From: Sapria himalayana
Lineage: Eukaryota > Streptophyta > Magnoliopsida > Malpighiales > Rafflesiaceae
DNA: 64,000 nt
Direction: 5' to 3'
Assembly (NCBI GenBank): GCA_029783825.1
Contig: JAREIK010000385.1
Coordinates: forward strand, 4,632,501-4,696,500
Shown in pieces: positions 50,200 to 61,004 of the stretch (the stretch's first letter is position 1; each line of letters opens with the position of its first letter). The translations under genes were made by a program, and so were the position numbers. The notes beneath the pieces are model-generated. The model was not told the origin of the DNA and made no database searches. It worked only from the letters and a program-made list of their open reading frames with translations.

Positions 50200-51014
50200 G
50201 CCGGCAAGGCACGGCCCTTTTTTTTCCAGCACGATCGTGCTACAGTGCCGTGCCGGGCCCACTCGGGCCCAGCCTGGCCGTACAGGCCACAGGCCAGGCG
50301 CCAGCCGGCTAGGGCATACCGGCATAGCCGCATGGCTGAGCTTGAGGGTGAGAGTGAGACGTGAGAGAGAGGCAGGCGCAGGGCAGGGCAGGCGGGCGCG
50401 AGACCGGGAAGGGTCGAAGGGACAGGTCAGTGGGTCACGGACCACGGTATGGGAGGGGAGGGGAGGCCATGCAGAAATCCTATTCTCTGAATTCAAAAAT
50501 CAGAATATTGTATTTTTTTTTAATTTATATATTGTAAATTATATTTCTTAATTTTAAGTTAAGTGAGTGTAGTGTCAATGTGTCATAGTGACTGTAGTCT
50601 ACTCTCTACACTGTGTAGTGTAGACTGTAGAGTATTAATTATTAGATATAATTTTGTATAAAAATGTTAAAAATTAAAATTTAAAAAAAAAACAAATTCT
50701 TGAAAATTATTTTTTTTATGAAATTCAACTAAGTATAGCTTTATTTATATTTATAATTTATTATTTATAAATTAAAGTTATTAATTTTTAAAATAAAATT
50801 TAAATTATAAAAAAAATTAAATCTATACATAATGTTAGGAAAAATTAAATTTAAAAAAAAAAGTAAACTACAGAAATGAAAAATTACAAATCATTCATTT
50901 GAAACTGATGGTCCGAACAAAACAAGTATAAGTTTCAACACAAGCACAACGTACAGACAAAGCGTATAAATACAATGAATAAAAACAACATCGAAAAAAA
51001 ATAGCAAATCAGCA
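50200..51014 (-). other. hAT 3' flank and subterminal region
   Basis: GC-rich subterminal zone (about 50,200-50,470) followed by AT-rich 3' untranslated DNA. The two opposed ORFs over the GC-rich part are shadows without family match. Confidence 0.5.
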
Positions 51015-53138
51015 TCAATCGTCAAGCGGCATATCATGAGAATCATCAGCCGCAACATCAAGATCAGTATCATATGGATCATCATCATCGGCAATCAGCT
51101 CCTCCGCCATCATAGTGGATGTGGATGCGACTACAGTGTCTGTACCAGTCCCAGCTTCAGCACGATCATGGATGCTAAACCTCGATTCCTCCCAATCCTT
51201 CAAACATGCCAAGGCCTCAACCATATCTGGACGTAATCTCGATCTCCTATCCGAAATCACGTTCACTGCAACAGAAAAAGCAGACTCTGATGCTACGCTC
51301 GACACCGGAGGAGTCAGTAGATCCCGTGCCATCCTAGATGGCACGGGATAGGTGGACTCATATGATTTTTACCACTGTAATAAATCAAGATTCTTATTAT
51401 CAGAATGTGATAGGATTGAGCAGTAATCGGTATCTAAGTACCGAGAAAGCTCACTCCTATGTGATGGTCCACCCCTACGTTTCCCCCTCGCTAGGTTAAT
51501 GGAATAATCGTCATCTCCGAACAAGGTATCAATGTCCGTAATCATAATCTCACCACCACCACCACCATACCTAGTATCATAGTATGTGAACAGGTCTGTC
51601 AACTTCTTGTAAATGAACCCTTCAGGTGGCTCTTGCAGGTTCATGCACGAGGAAATGAAAGTCAGGGTGTTTTCAACACCTTCCACCTTAGCCCTAGGGT
51701 CCATGCATGCAGCGAGACAATAAAGAGATGGAATGGTGGACTAGTACTTCAAGTACTTGGTCTCCATCTCTGCAACCATATGGCTAAGCCTCGGGTCAGC
51801 TCGATACTTCCTAAACATGCTACTAATGTTGCATATGCACCGGAGTGCAATGCAAGTGGTGGGCGTATAAACCGACGAATACATGTTCGTCGTGTCATAA
51901 AATATCTTCAGGAATTTCATAAATGAAATTCCTGAAGCCCAGTCAGTGTCGTCAATAATAAGTTCGTCACTCTTACTATTGACATAGTCGGATATCACGT
52001 GTTCGTATCCAACACATGATTCCAACATCAGGTACGTATAATTCCAACAATGTCTCACATCCGATTGGAATTTCTTCTTCTTAAGATTCGTAGACAAACA
52101 GAGATTACCAAACTCTTGTAGTCTGCGAGGAGTGCAAATATACTTGAGTGCATTGCGTATATTTTCCAACGCGGGGGAACACACCTTCATACCCGCTTGA
52201 ACTATCAGGTTAATCACATGACACATGGATCTGACATGAAAGATCTTTCCTAATGGTGCGTCTCTAATATTCCTAACAAACATATTGATCGCTACTCCAT
52301 TATTAGCAGCATTATCGAAAGTGACACTAAAAATTTTATTTTGAATTTTATATTCCCTAAATATTTTCATCATACACTAAAAAATGGCCGGGCCATCATG
52401 AGGATGAAAAATCTCATTGAATCCTAATATTTTTTTATTGATTGGCCAGTTAGAATCTACATAGTGACTCGTGAGACATGCATAAGAAGAATCATCGTGA
52501 CATGTCCATATATCGGACGTCACGGACACCACTCCACTATATGCCATAAATTCCTTAATTATTTTTTATTTTTCTAACTTATATATCTTTAGTATGTCAC
52601 TCCTAGATGTGGACCTAAGAATCCTACGATAGGAAGGCTGAAAATAAGTCTGCATGATGCGCACTACCCTCGGATCTTCCGAAAATCTGATCGGAAGACC
52701 CATCAATGTGATGAGCCTGGCCATGCCATCCCTACCTAACTCGCTGGAGTACACGAAAGGAGTAAACTTTGAGACTGAACTCGATCCAGTCTCAAAAAAA
52801 GTAGTGCCAAGTTGGGTTTGCCTAGGATCTACGGGTCCATGTTTTTTGGTGCATAATTCAGCATGCTTCTTAAGGTGCCCAGTCCCACATGTACTCTTGC
52901 ATGTTAAAAGTCTCATACAATATTTGCACTGTGCCATTTCATGTTCCTCACCCCTAACATTTACTTGTGTTATGATTTTAAAATGAGCCCAAACTACAGA
53001 AGTCCTCCTAGTTTTTTGTTTTTTAGAACTTTGGGTTGAGACGACTGGAGAAACCAAAGTTTCAGCAGCCACAGACATTTGTGTAACACTAACATTTTCA
53101 TTTTCCAAATTAAAATACGTGTCAGGTGGATTTGTCAT
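51015..53138 (-). pseudogene. hAT transposase (BED zinc finger, RNase H-like core, hAT dimerisation domain) with four in-frame stops
   Basis: From the ATG at 53,138 one frame runs 708 codons to TGA at 51,015, with no frameshift. Residues 50-96 form a BED zinc finger (C71, C74, H88, H92/C96). The RNase H-like core starts around residue 260, with SVTFDNAANN (candidate catalytic D275) and MCHVINLIVQAGM after it. Residues about 599-660 carry the C-terminal dimerisation signature MARDLLTPPVSSVASESAFS. The length fits plant RICESLEEPER-like hAT transposases. Stops interrupt codons 191 (52,566-52,568), 254 (52,377-52,379), 466 (51,741-51,743) and 590 (51,369-51,371). All four are consistent with single or paired C-to-T/G-to-A changes in Gln/Trp-type codons. 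The copy should not make full-length transposase. Confidence 0.93.
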
Positions 53139-53851
53139 TTTTTTTGTTTTTTTTTCCTATGTTTTTCTAGAGAGAGAATCTTTAGAGAGAGAAAGTAAAT
53201 AAAAACGTAAAATAAATTACCCGGTAAAAGCAATGAGGTCAGTCACGTGCAAGGTACACCGCAGGAAGCTTTGATGTTCAAAACTCAAGTAGAGTTTCAC
53301 GAAAATCCAAGCCAAAATCAAAATCCCGAGGCCCGAGAAAGAGATGCACGATTTATGTGAGAGAGAGAAAGTTTTGAGATGATATATGTTTTTGAAAAAC
53401 ATAAATGTAATAGGGAGGGGGATAGAATTTATAGGCTAAAGAAAGTATTTTTTTTATAAAAAAAAAATTTTTTTATTATTTTTTTGATTTTTTTTAAATA
53501 TTTTTAAGGGGCAGAATCACGAGGACCGTCGGATTCTACCCCCTAGCCGTTGGAGGCGAATCCAACGGCTGAAAATCTGTGATGTTTGAAATTTTTTTTT
53601 TGGCCGTTGGGATTGGTCGGGTGCATGGACGTCGGGTATCAGCAGTCGGGACCGCGGGTCGGGTCCAATCAGACCCGACCAGCTGTCTTTTTATCGGGGT
53701 GGGGGGGCCAGGGGACGGTCGGACGGGTCACGCCATGCCACACGCCTGCCACCTTGCCACGCGTGCCTGCGTGAACGGCACGGGACAAACCCGTGCCGGT
53801 GTGCCGTGCCAAGGCACGAGCCGTGCTGGGCCGGCACGTTTGATACCTCTA
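53139..53851 (-). promoter_or_regulatory. hAT 5' untranslated and promoter region
   Basis: Upstream of the transposase ATG lie GAGAGAGAGAAA-type purine runs (on the plus strand near 53,170 and 53,359), A/T tracts, then the GC-rich subterminal zone with repeated CGTGCC motifs (53,600-53,840). No TATA box could be assigned confidently. Confidence 0.4.
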
Positions 53852-55239
53852 GGTAGTCCACTCATAGCTGTCTCCTTAATATGTTACCACCAAAAGAACA
53901 ATCATCTCTATTGAGAATAATTTTTAATCTCATACCTTTTAGACAACTCATCAATTATTCTTAATAGTTGATTCATATGCACACTATTTTTCTTTAAATA
54001 TATGTGTCATAAAAATCAACAATTGATATGATTTGTAAGCATTTATACTTTCAGCTCCATAAGTATCAAACTCACATAATTAACATATGCTTCATATTTG
54101 GTATTTGATTTACCAAATATTTTAGTATATTTTGGTAGTAAAGAATGATATGTAATTGTAGAAATGGGGGGAAAATGTTAATTATTAAAATTTTTAATAT
54201 TTTGGAGAACTTTAGTTATGAAATTAATAAGTTTTTGGAGGTATTTAGTAGACTGTAGATGAGATAAGTTTTAAAATCATTATCTCATAATATTCTCAAT
54301 GGTTATGATATTTGCATAGAGTTGCATTCATACTTAGATCATAACATATTAATGGTTGCGATATTAATTTACTATCATAGAAACCAAGTTTGTCACTAGT
54401 ACTCAATGTAGTGGTTAATTTCATAAAGCTAAAACTTTTTCTATATATGGCTTGTTATACTAAATTTAAAGCCTTGACTTTTCATAAATCCATAATTTTT
54501 GAGCTATAGAAATACTAAAAAGTTACACATACCTATGCCAAAGTTGTGGTAATTCTTTAAAGGTATAACTTTTAGGTCACTAAATATTGTAAATAAAATT
54601 ACTCAAGTATGAGTATTTCCAAGGATGCAACTCTTTTCCTCAAGGGAAGACGTAACCATAATTTATACACACAAACTAAGTGCAAACATTATGGCCCATT
54701 CCCAATGTTGTAGCCATATACATATCAAGAAGGATATATAGCTAGTGTCATAGCCTCCACAAAACACCATGATTTATTATATTCTTATTTTAGGGACATC
54801 AAATAGCATCTCGAAATCAAGAGGAGCCATTATTATTGAATTTCTTGACACATTCTAGGAAGAGTTTTCACATTTGTTAATACAAATTTTGATTTTTTTT
54901 TTTTGAATCAACACTATGCATTCTAGAGCATCCAATAGAAGGGAAAATAATCATTTCAATATGAGAATCATAATACATGAAGCTATCACTAGTAAAAGTA
55001 GTCAATATTTCATGTTCAATGGATCTTAAAGCACTCTCAATGTTTAAAATATTTATTATATTCATACGTTGGAGAAATCAAGTAGCATCTCAAAACGAAG
55101 AGATACCATTATTATTTAATTTTTTGACTTGTTCTAAAAAAAGTTTTCATATTTGTTACATGGTTAAGTGTTAATGGTTTGTATTAAACATGATGCTTCC
55201 AAAAAAAAAGTAGTATCAAAACCATCTATCAAAATTATG

Positions 55240-55800
55240 CTAACATGACAAAAGAAGTTAAAAGAATAACAAAAAAATTTTTTGCTAATGGGTTTCATAG
55301 AACATAGCTAATCTTTTGAGATACTCTCATATTATTTGTCAAAAATCTTATATATTAAAATTGATATATTTGATGAAATTTAGTGGGTAAAATAATTTTC
55401 TAAAATGATTTACATTTTAGTTATCATCAGGTACAAATTAGAACAAATTTTTTTAGAAAATAACATTTAGATAAAAATATGAGTACTATGAAATTCTAGT
55501 AGCATCCTTTTTTATAATAAACTTGCAAACTTAAAAAAAACAAAAAATAAAAAACTTATAAACTTATTTTTTTGATAAATCAACTATTTTATTTTATTTT
55601 TCTATAATTATTTAGTATTTATATTTTGTGACAATGTCCTAGCATATTCAAAGAAAAACCCACAAGGTGCTCAATGACTGAGAATGATATTAGAAACTCT
55701 AACAAACATTTATTTGATAGTAGTTATATGCTATGTTTTTTAAGCAAGAGTTCTAGTTGGATAGCATGATATTTTTGAATGACGTATCATGGGGTGGGTA
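55240..55800 (+). pseudogene. Ty3/gypsy RT relic, copy in module 2
   Basis: Same relic as 26,780-27,560. The RT segment matching DLRSGYHQLRI lies near 55,408-55,460. It is shorter: the RNase H connection block near 27,430 is missing here, where sequence jumps to the region before the small hAT element. Confidence 0.7.
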
Positions 55801-55836
55801 ATGATTCCGACATGAGGGAATGACTCGAACTAGAGA

Positions 55837-55911
55837 TAGAAGTGTCAAAATTTGTACACTTGATTAGGCCATATGCCAATCCATTTGACCTTGCCCATTT
55901 TGACACATCTA
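55837..55911. mobile_element. Miniature hAT element, 75 bp, with perfect 8-bp target duplication
   Basis: Starts TAGAAGTGTCAAAA. Its opposite strand starts TAGATGTGTCAAAATGGG. ACTAGAGA flanks both sides (55,829-55,836 and 55,912-55,919). Paralogue of 27,832-27,905. Confidence 0.87.
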
Positions 55912-56848
55912 ACTAGAGATGGTATCATATAAACTTTTAGGTGCATGTGGTGTAATGGTGAAATTCCTATATGTGAAATTGGTGACAAACTAAAATCTAA
56001 ATTTAATGTAAATCAACAATAAATATACATACTTTATAATTTTGTTTAAAATAAATATTAATTAAAAAATTGAGCATAAAAATAAATGTGATATTGGATT
56101 CTTTTATGCACAATGTTTTTAATTGATTTTAGTTTTGAAATTAAGACTTTAAATATATATAATTTTTAATATTATAAAATCAAAAAAGTATGTATATTGA
56201 TAGGATAGTTGAAAAGTACTTTTGATAGGCAATTCGATGTATATTTTTTAGCAAAAATCAAAAAATGCACCCACATAAATCACATCTACAACAACACATT
56301 CGAAAATTATATCATAAAATTTCTATGTTATCAATATCTCCAAAAAGATAAATGTATAATTTTTTTTTATTTTGAAAGTATTATGGTTCAAAATTAACTC
56401 ATGCCTAAAAATGGATGAAAATAATGAAGCATAAGCACATGAAATTGGTTTTCATGAAAACACACTTTATTATTCAACATAAAGTGTTAATTTTAAATTT
56501 GATATAAGAATGTTTATATTATAATGATAAACATAATGATTTTAATTAATTCTAATGACTTGTGTATTAACTATAAAATGTGCTAACCAATAATGCATGA
56601 AAGCGTGATTTGTGTTGGGCATAAAGAAGTAGCCTAGTATGTTGGCAAGCATGTGTTTAAATTGGGTTATGTCTCATGCTAGCTCGAGTCAAAATCTAGC
56701 CATTGGTGGGTGGTCATGACCCATGATCAGGCACATGTAGCTAGCACAAAGAGAACGTTCATGGGTCATGCTCGAGATCCATCACTTGGCACATAACCTG
56801 AACCAACCCATTGTTTTTAACATAATAGCTATCCAACTGTTGTGCTAA

Positions 56849-57410
56849 AGATTTCCAAATAGTAGATCAATACCAGACAAATTAAAAAAATTAACATTTT
56901 TTTTAACAAATTTAACTATTAGAAAACATCCCCTAACTAAAATGTTTATGTTAGATGTATTTGTTATAAAAATAATTTAAAAGTATAAATTGGATTGAAT
57001 TTAGTAATACATCTAGTAAATAACAATCATTTCATATTTTATGTAAACATGCAGTCCAGAAAAAGACAAAATCTAATATATTATTCAACATCATTTTAAT
57101 TCACATGCCAAATATTAGAATCTTCTGTTAGTTATTAAAATTTACAATTCAATTTTATTAATAATAAATTTAATAGTATTTTAATAATTGCATATGATGT
57201 AGAAGTAAACTTTAGTTTTTAAAATTTTCAAAGATATTTTATGATATTGCTAACGAGTGTTACTTATTATACATTCTTATATCTTACAATACACTTATCC
57301 CTTATGTATACTTATAGGATGAGTAATATGTTTCAAAAATATAAGAAATATTCACTTTGTAGTAAAATATATAGGAAATAAAAAAAATTATGACTGGAAG
57401 AATACTCCAT
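56849..57410. other. Unassigned AT-rich DNA
   Basis: No gene, transposon end or repeat recognised. It is the start of sequence present here but absent between the equivalent modules at 29.15-29.25 kb. Confidence 0.35.
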
Positions 57411-57419
57411 TTCTATATT

Positions 57420-57900
57420 ATTTAGCTACTTTTATAGAACCAATGGTTGAGATTCAAGGTTTAGAAAACTTTCTAGTTTCCCATTCAAATTTATAAACCA
57501 ACCACGAGAACTAAATATGATAATTTGTCTTTGGGTGCTATGACTCAACTCAGATTTAGAGATGATTTTATTTTAAATGAATTAGCTAATGAAGAGAATT
57601 GATGTGGTATGTCTAATAGGTTTGAACTTTCAAAATATTTAGATATCAATTATTAATCATACATATCACCTAGTGATTTAAAAAATTTTGCAAAAAATGA
57701 AATGGTAAAAATATTTTGACTCCACCTTACATGTATAATTTAAAATGACAATATATCTACTAACTCTTTCATATCTATTATAGTATAAAAGTATTCTTTT
57801 TCTATTACAGTATATATAACTATAGATAGGAGGCCAAATCTTCAATCAATCATTCTAGAAGCTTTACATATTTGAAATATTAGAATGATATTTGGAAAAA
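57420..57900 (+). pseudogene. Old hAT transposase C-terminal relic
   Basis: Plus-strand translation in one main frame gives FELSKYLDINY (about 57,620-57,650), parallel to the ELSRYLDTDY of the full-length hAT transposase here, then FSITVYITIDRRPNLQS and LEALHI (about 57,798-57,875), matching the FS...RR..L.P..VEAL core of the hAT dimerisation domain. There are several stops. No terminal repeats were found. This is much older than the hAT at 50.2-53.9 kb. Confidence 0.65.
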
Positions 57901-58295
57901 CTTCAAGATTTAGTTTATGAATTTTATAAAAATTTCAAGAATTTTCACATTTAGACACATGATTATGTTGAAGTTCAAGATATATACACTGAAAATTTGT
58001 GAAAATAATTATTTTAATATTCATATTTTTTTTCATTGTCCTTTGTGTTTAGTGTTTATTGAGGTTTTTTAAAATATTTTTATGATATTAATATTACATA
58101 GTTAAAGTAAATTTTTAATTTTTAAATTTTCATGTAATTGGATACTTAATTAACAAAACTTTAAAATATTATAACTTTAAAACATATGTAGGCATTGTGT
58201 TGTTTATTATAGTGTCACCGAAAATCAGTGGCACACTGCCATTTCCACCCAAAATCATCTAATACACAATCCAGACCTAGGAAAATGCATAGAGG

Positions 58296-59061
58296 TGTCA
58301 TGCTTTGCCAAGGTATGAGCATGCACCCCCAGATATTGCATGGGTCATATCAATGTATATGTATGTATTTTGTCGACACGACCTGACACACTTAATACGG
58401 AATCTAATTGGCAATGAGGCTAATGTGTCATGTCAAACTACCTCAAATTTGAAAGCATAAAATAGGGGACTAAAGAAAAAATAGAAAAAAATTGGATACG
58501 TGTTATTGGAATTTATAGATATAATATATTTGAATGGGGCTAAAAAGGAAAATTAAAAAGATAAATATTATGTCGACTACACAAGGCTAAAAAATAAATC
58601 AAAAAGAATTGATCATTGGGCTACCATATGGTGGACCTAACACACGTGCAAATACTTAGTCAACTTCACTAGTGCTCGAGCATGAATAATGGTTGTCATG
58701 GGTTACAATTACTTGACCACATGCAAGTATCACAGATCGACCATTTTGGTGGACCATGACTTGAATGATGACCTGATGAGCCTTCTTTTTTTTTTGAAAA
58801 TCCTCATCAATTCTGAATTATACCTGAGTATCCGACATGAGCCTAAAAATATTATGAACTCCAAGCCTTAGTGAATGCTCTAGAATACTCTAGAATTTTA
58901 TTTTTATTTCATGTTATATAAAATCATGACACTTATCATGATTTTTGGCTCTCCCTATATAAGGATGTCCTTCCCTTATTTGTGATAAGTGGACACAGAA
59001 AGGTATATAATTTCTAGCATAATCCAAATATGTGACCACACTAAAGTTGATTTATATGACA
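58296..59061 (+). mobile_element. Gypsy-2 5' LTR (right boundary firm, left approximate)
   Basis: The right edge ends ATATGACA at 59,061, two bases before a primer-binding site. The complementary start TGTCAT occurs at 58,296 and again at 58,426, so the left boundary is ambiguous. A TATA-like CTATATAAGG at 58,955-58,964 fits an LTR promoter. No second LTR lies in the window. Confidence 0.55.
58955..58964 (+). promoter_or_regulatory. TATA-like box in gypsy-2 LTR
   Basis: CTATATAAGG about 105 bp before the LTR end and downstream of GGCTCTCC, as in many plant LTR promoters. Confidence 0.5.
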
Positions 59062-59063
59062 AG

Positions 59064-59075
59064 TGGTATTAGAGG
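59064..59075 (+). other. Met-tRNA primer-binding site of gypsy-2
   Basis: TGGTATTAGAGG differs by two bases from TGGTATCAGAGC and lies two bases after the LTR end. The gag relic follows on the same strand, as expected. Confidence 0.7.
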
Positions 59076-59089
59076 GATTGTTATGCCAT

Positions 59090-60857
59090 CAATTTCATAA
59101 ATTATTAATAGTGTTCTTAATATTTCTTAGGAAAAGGGAGGATGTAAGAATACTAGTTCAAAAGATAATAAAATCATTTATGAAACTCCATTTTTCAAGA
59201 GTGGAGTTGGTCAATGTGTAATTGGAAATCATGGATAGATTTTAGGATACTAAAGATAGTATTAAAGGGCTAGTCGCCATGAAATTTGAAATCAGAGATG
59301 AGATGCAAGGCCCTCTACAATGTTATGGGCTTACTTACCTAAAAAGATGTTGCCTTAGAAAATATGGTGGTATCTATGCAATGAGAGATGGAATATTTGA
59401 GAATAAAACTTTCAACTTGTAGAAGAATAATAAAAAGTGATGGAATTAAGGGTACACAATTGGAAAAAGATTAAAAATACTTTTGAGAAATGAACATAAC
59501 CATATATGCATCCAAGGTTACCACTACATTAATGTACTTCACTAATAAAGTAATGCTTTGGTAGTATCAGATAATTGATAATATGAGGCATGGATGTGCT
59601 TCCATTAATACTTGGGAGGAGTTTAAAAGATAGTTCTTTCAATAATTTTATGGAGAATAAGTTAAGTGCGAGGCAAGTGCAAAATTATGATGGCTTACAT
59701 AATGAAAGGAAGTACATAGATAATTTTATAATGGAGAATTTTAATGTATTCAAATTCTCAAATTTCATGCTCCAAATTTATGATTTAGTAGAAATAGATA
59801 TATTTTTATCTTTCATGAATTGTCTTTAACTCTGGGCAAAAAAAAAAAAGACAAAGAATGGGTATTTAAGATCTAACTCACATCATATCTTTAGTCTAGT
59901 CCTTGATAGAATAAAAAAAGCAAAAAAGACCAAAATCTTCTATTAAAAAAAAAAGATAAAAGTAGGTGGATAAAGAAGCAATGGTAACAATAAAAATCTT
60001 ATTTAATACAAAGAAAGATTTGTGCAAGATTAGAAAAATAGAAGAGGACTACTAACATGTTTTATATGTAATAGGTCACACTTAATGCATAATTATCAAA
60101 GTTGAGAAAAACTTTTTGAAATTGTCCAAGATATAGTTGATGCAAATAATGAGATTACTAAACTTGATTCGATTGTGTTGAATTGTATCAAATTTGATAA
60201 GAAAAGAAATTGTAATTCACATATATTATTATAACCGGCCAAAATATTTCAACTCAAATGGACATTGGGCATGTAGTATCTTTATTTTTGAAGATTCTTT
60301 AAGGAAATAAGAATTGGCAGTGAGCAAATGACTTGGATGAATCAAAACTGTTAGCTTTGAATAAATTATAACTCTTACAAAAGTGTATGGTTGTAAATTC
60401 AAATTGAAATCTTGAAGAGAATAGAAATCATCAAGATAATTACTTTTGATGGTTATGATTGTGTGGTTGAACTAGATTTTATTATATGGGTCATTGGACT
60501 CTTAGTATGATTTGTCAATTATCTTGCATAATTAATTCTCAATATCAATTTATTATCCTATTAAGATGAGAAATGAGAAAACATATTAACACACTCTAGA
60601 TAGCTTATTATTTAAAAGGAATCATGCTACACAAGATAGCTTAGATTTTTTTATAAGCAATGTGATTAAGGAAAATGACTTAGCTTAATTGAAGATGTCG
60701 TGCCACTGAAGTTCCAAAAATAATATTAACAAAAAGATAAGCAAATCATAAAATTGAGTTGGTGTCGTATGTTCTACCATGAATCAAGGCTCTTTATAGA
60801 ATGACACCACCAGTGCTCGAGGACTTGAGGAAGCAAGTTAAGGAGCTAATTGTTTTT
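59090..60857 (+). pseudogene. Ty3/gypsy gag-protease-RT start relic (gypsy-2)
   Basis: Gag: HGCASINTWEEFKR-like block near 59,590-59,630, then a FMNCL...WAK-type block near 59,812, and a zinc-knuckle remnant near 60,060 (MCNRSHLMHNY). Protease-RT linker near 60,450-60,480 (VVELDFI-like). RT starts near 60,790 (RMTPPVLEDLRKQVKELI) and stops abruptly at about 60,857. The 79-codon open frame at 59,590-59,829 is part of gag. Same family as gypsy-1. Multiple frameshifts and stops. Confidence 0.8.
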
Positions 60858-61004
60858 TAAAATAAATAGAATTTTATCAGAGAATTATAATTGTTTTTTT
60901 TAAAATTAATTTATTTATCATTGCTTCTCTAAAATATATAGATTTATAATAACTATGATGGTAATATATATTTTAATGTTGTGATACTAGTAATATATGT
61001 GTAT
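60858..61004. other. Short AT-rich junction between gypsy-2 and unit E
   Basis: No recognised feature. It marks the break in gypsy-2 RT. Confidence 0.35.

Larger units (their letters stand above)
50179..53851 (-). mobile_element. Complete hAT transposon, 3,673 bp, with TIRs and 8-bp target duplication
   Basis: The left end reads TAGAGGTGTCAAACGGGCC. The right end on the minus strand reads TAGAGGTATCAAACGTGCC. Direct repeats GGTAGTCC flank it perfectly (50,171-50,178 and 53,852-53,859), the 8-bp duplication diagnostic of hAT. The first and last several hundred bases are GC-rich with CGTGCC/GGCACG reiterations. The interior encodes a BED-type hAT transposase on the minus strand. The perfect target duplication and the full-length frame point to a recent insertion. 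It is probably the source type for the 501-bp element at 207-707. Confidence 0.95.
54000..56848 (+). repeat. Spacer module M, copy 2
   Basis: Direct paralogue of 25,465-29,150. Homology begins at CATAAAAATCAACAATTGATATG (near 54,008) and stops at TTGTGCTAA (about 56,848). After an interruption of about 4.1 kb, homology to the following unit E resumes at about 61,005. This copy lacks the C-rich and GC-rich blocks found at 28.42-28.81 kb. Confidence 0.82.

Noticed and set aside
50152..50551. 114- and 104-codon ORFs rich in Pro, Arg and Gly on opposite strands
   Set aside because: They lie in the GC-rich subterminal zone of the hAT element, outside the transposase, and overlap each other in antisense.
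53579..53914. 111-codon ORF at the other hAT end
   Set aside because: GC-rich subterminal repeat of the transposon; runs past the TIR into flanking DNA.
58250..58440. Another small hAT beginning ATAGAGGTGTCATGC
   Set aside because: No inverted partner end with an 8-bp duplication; the words may instead belong to the gypsy-2 LTR start.
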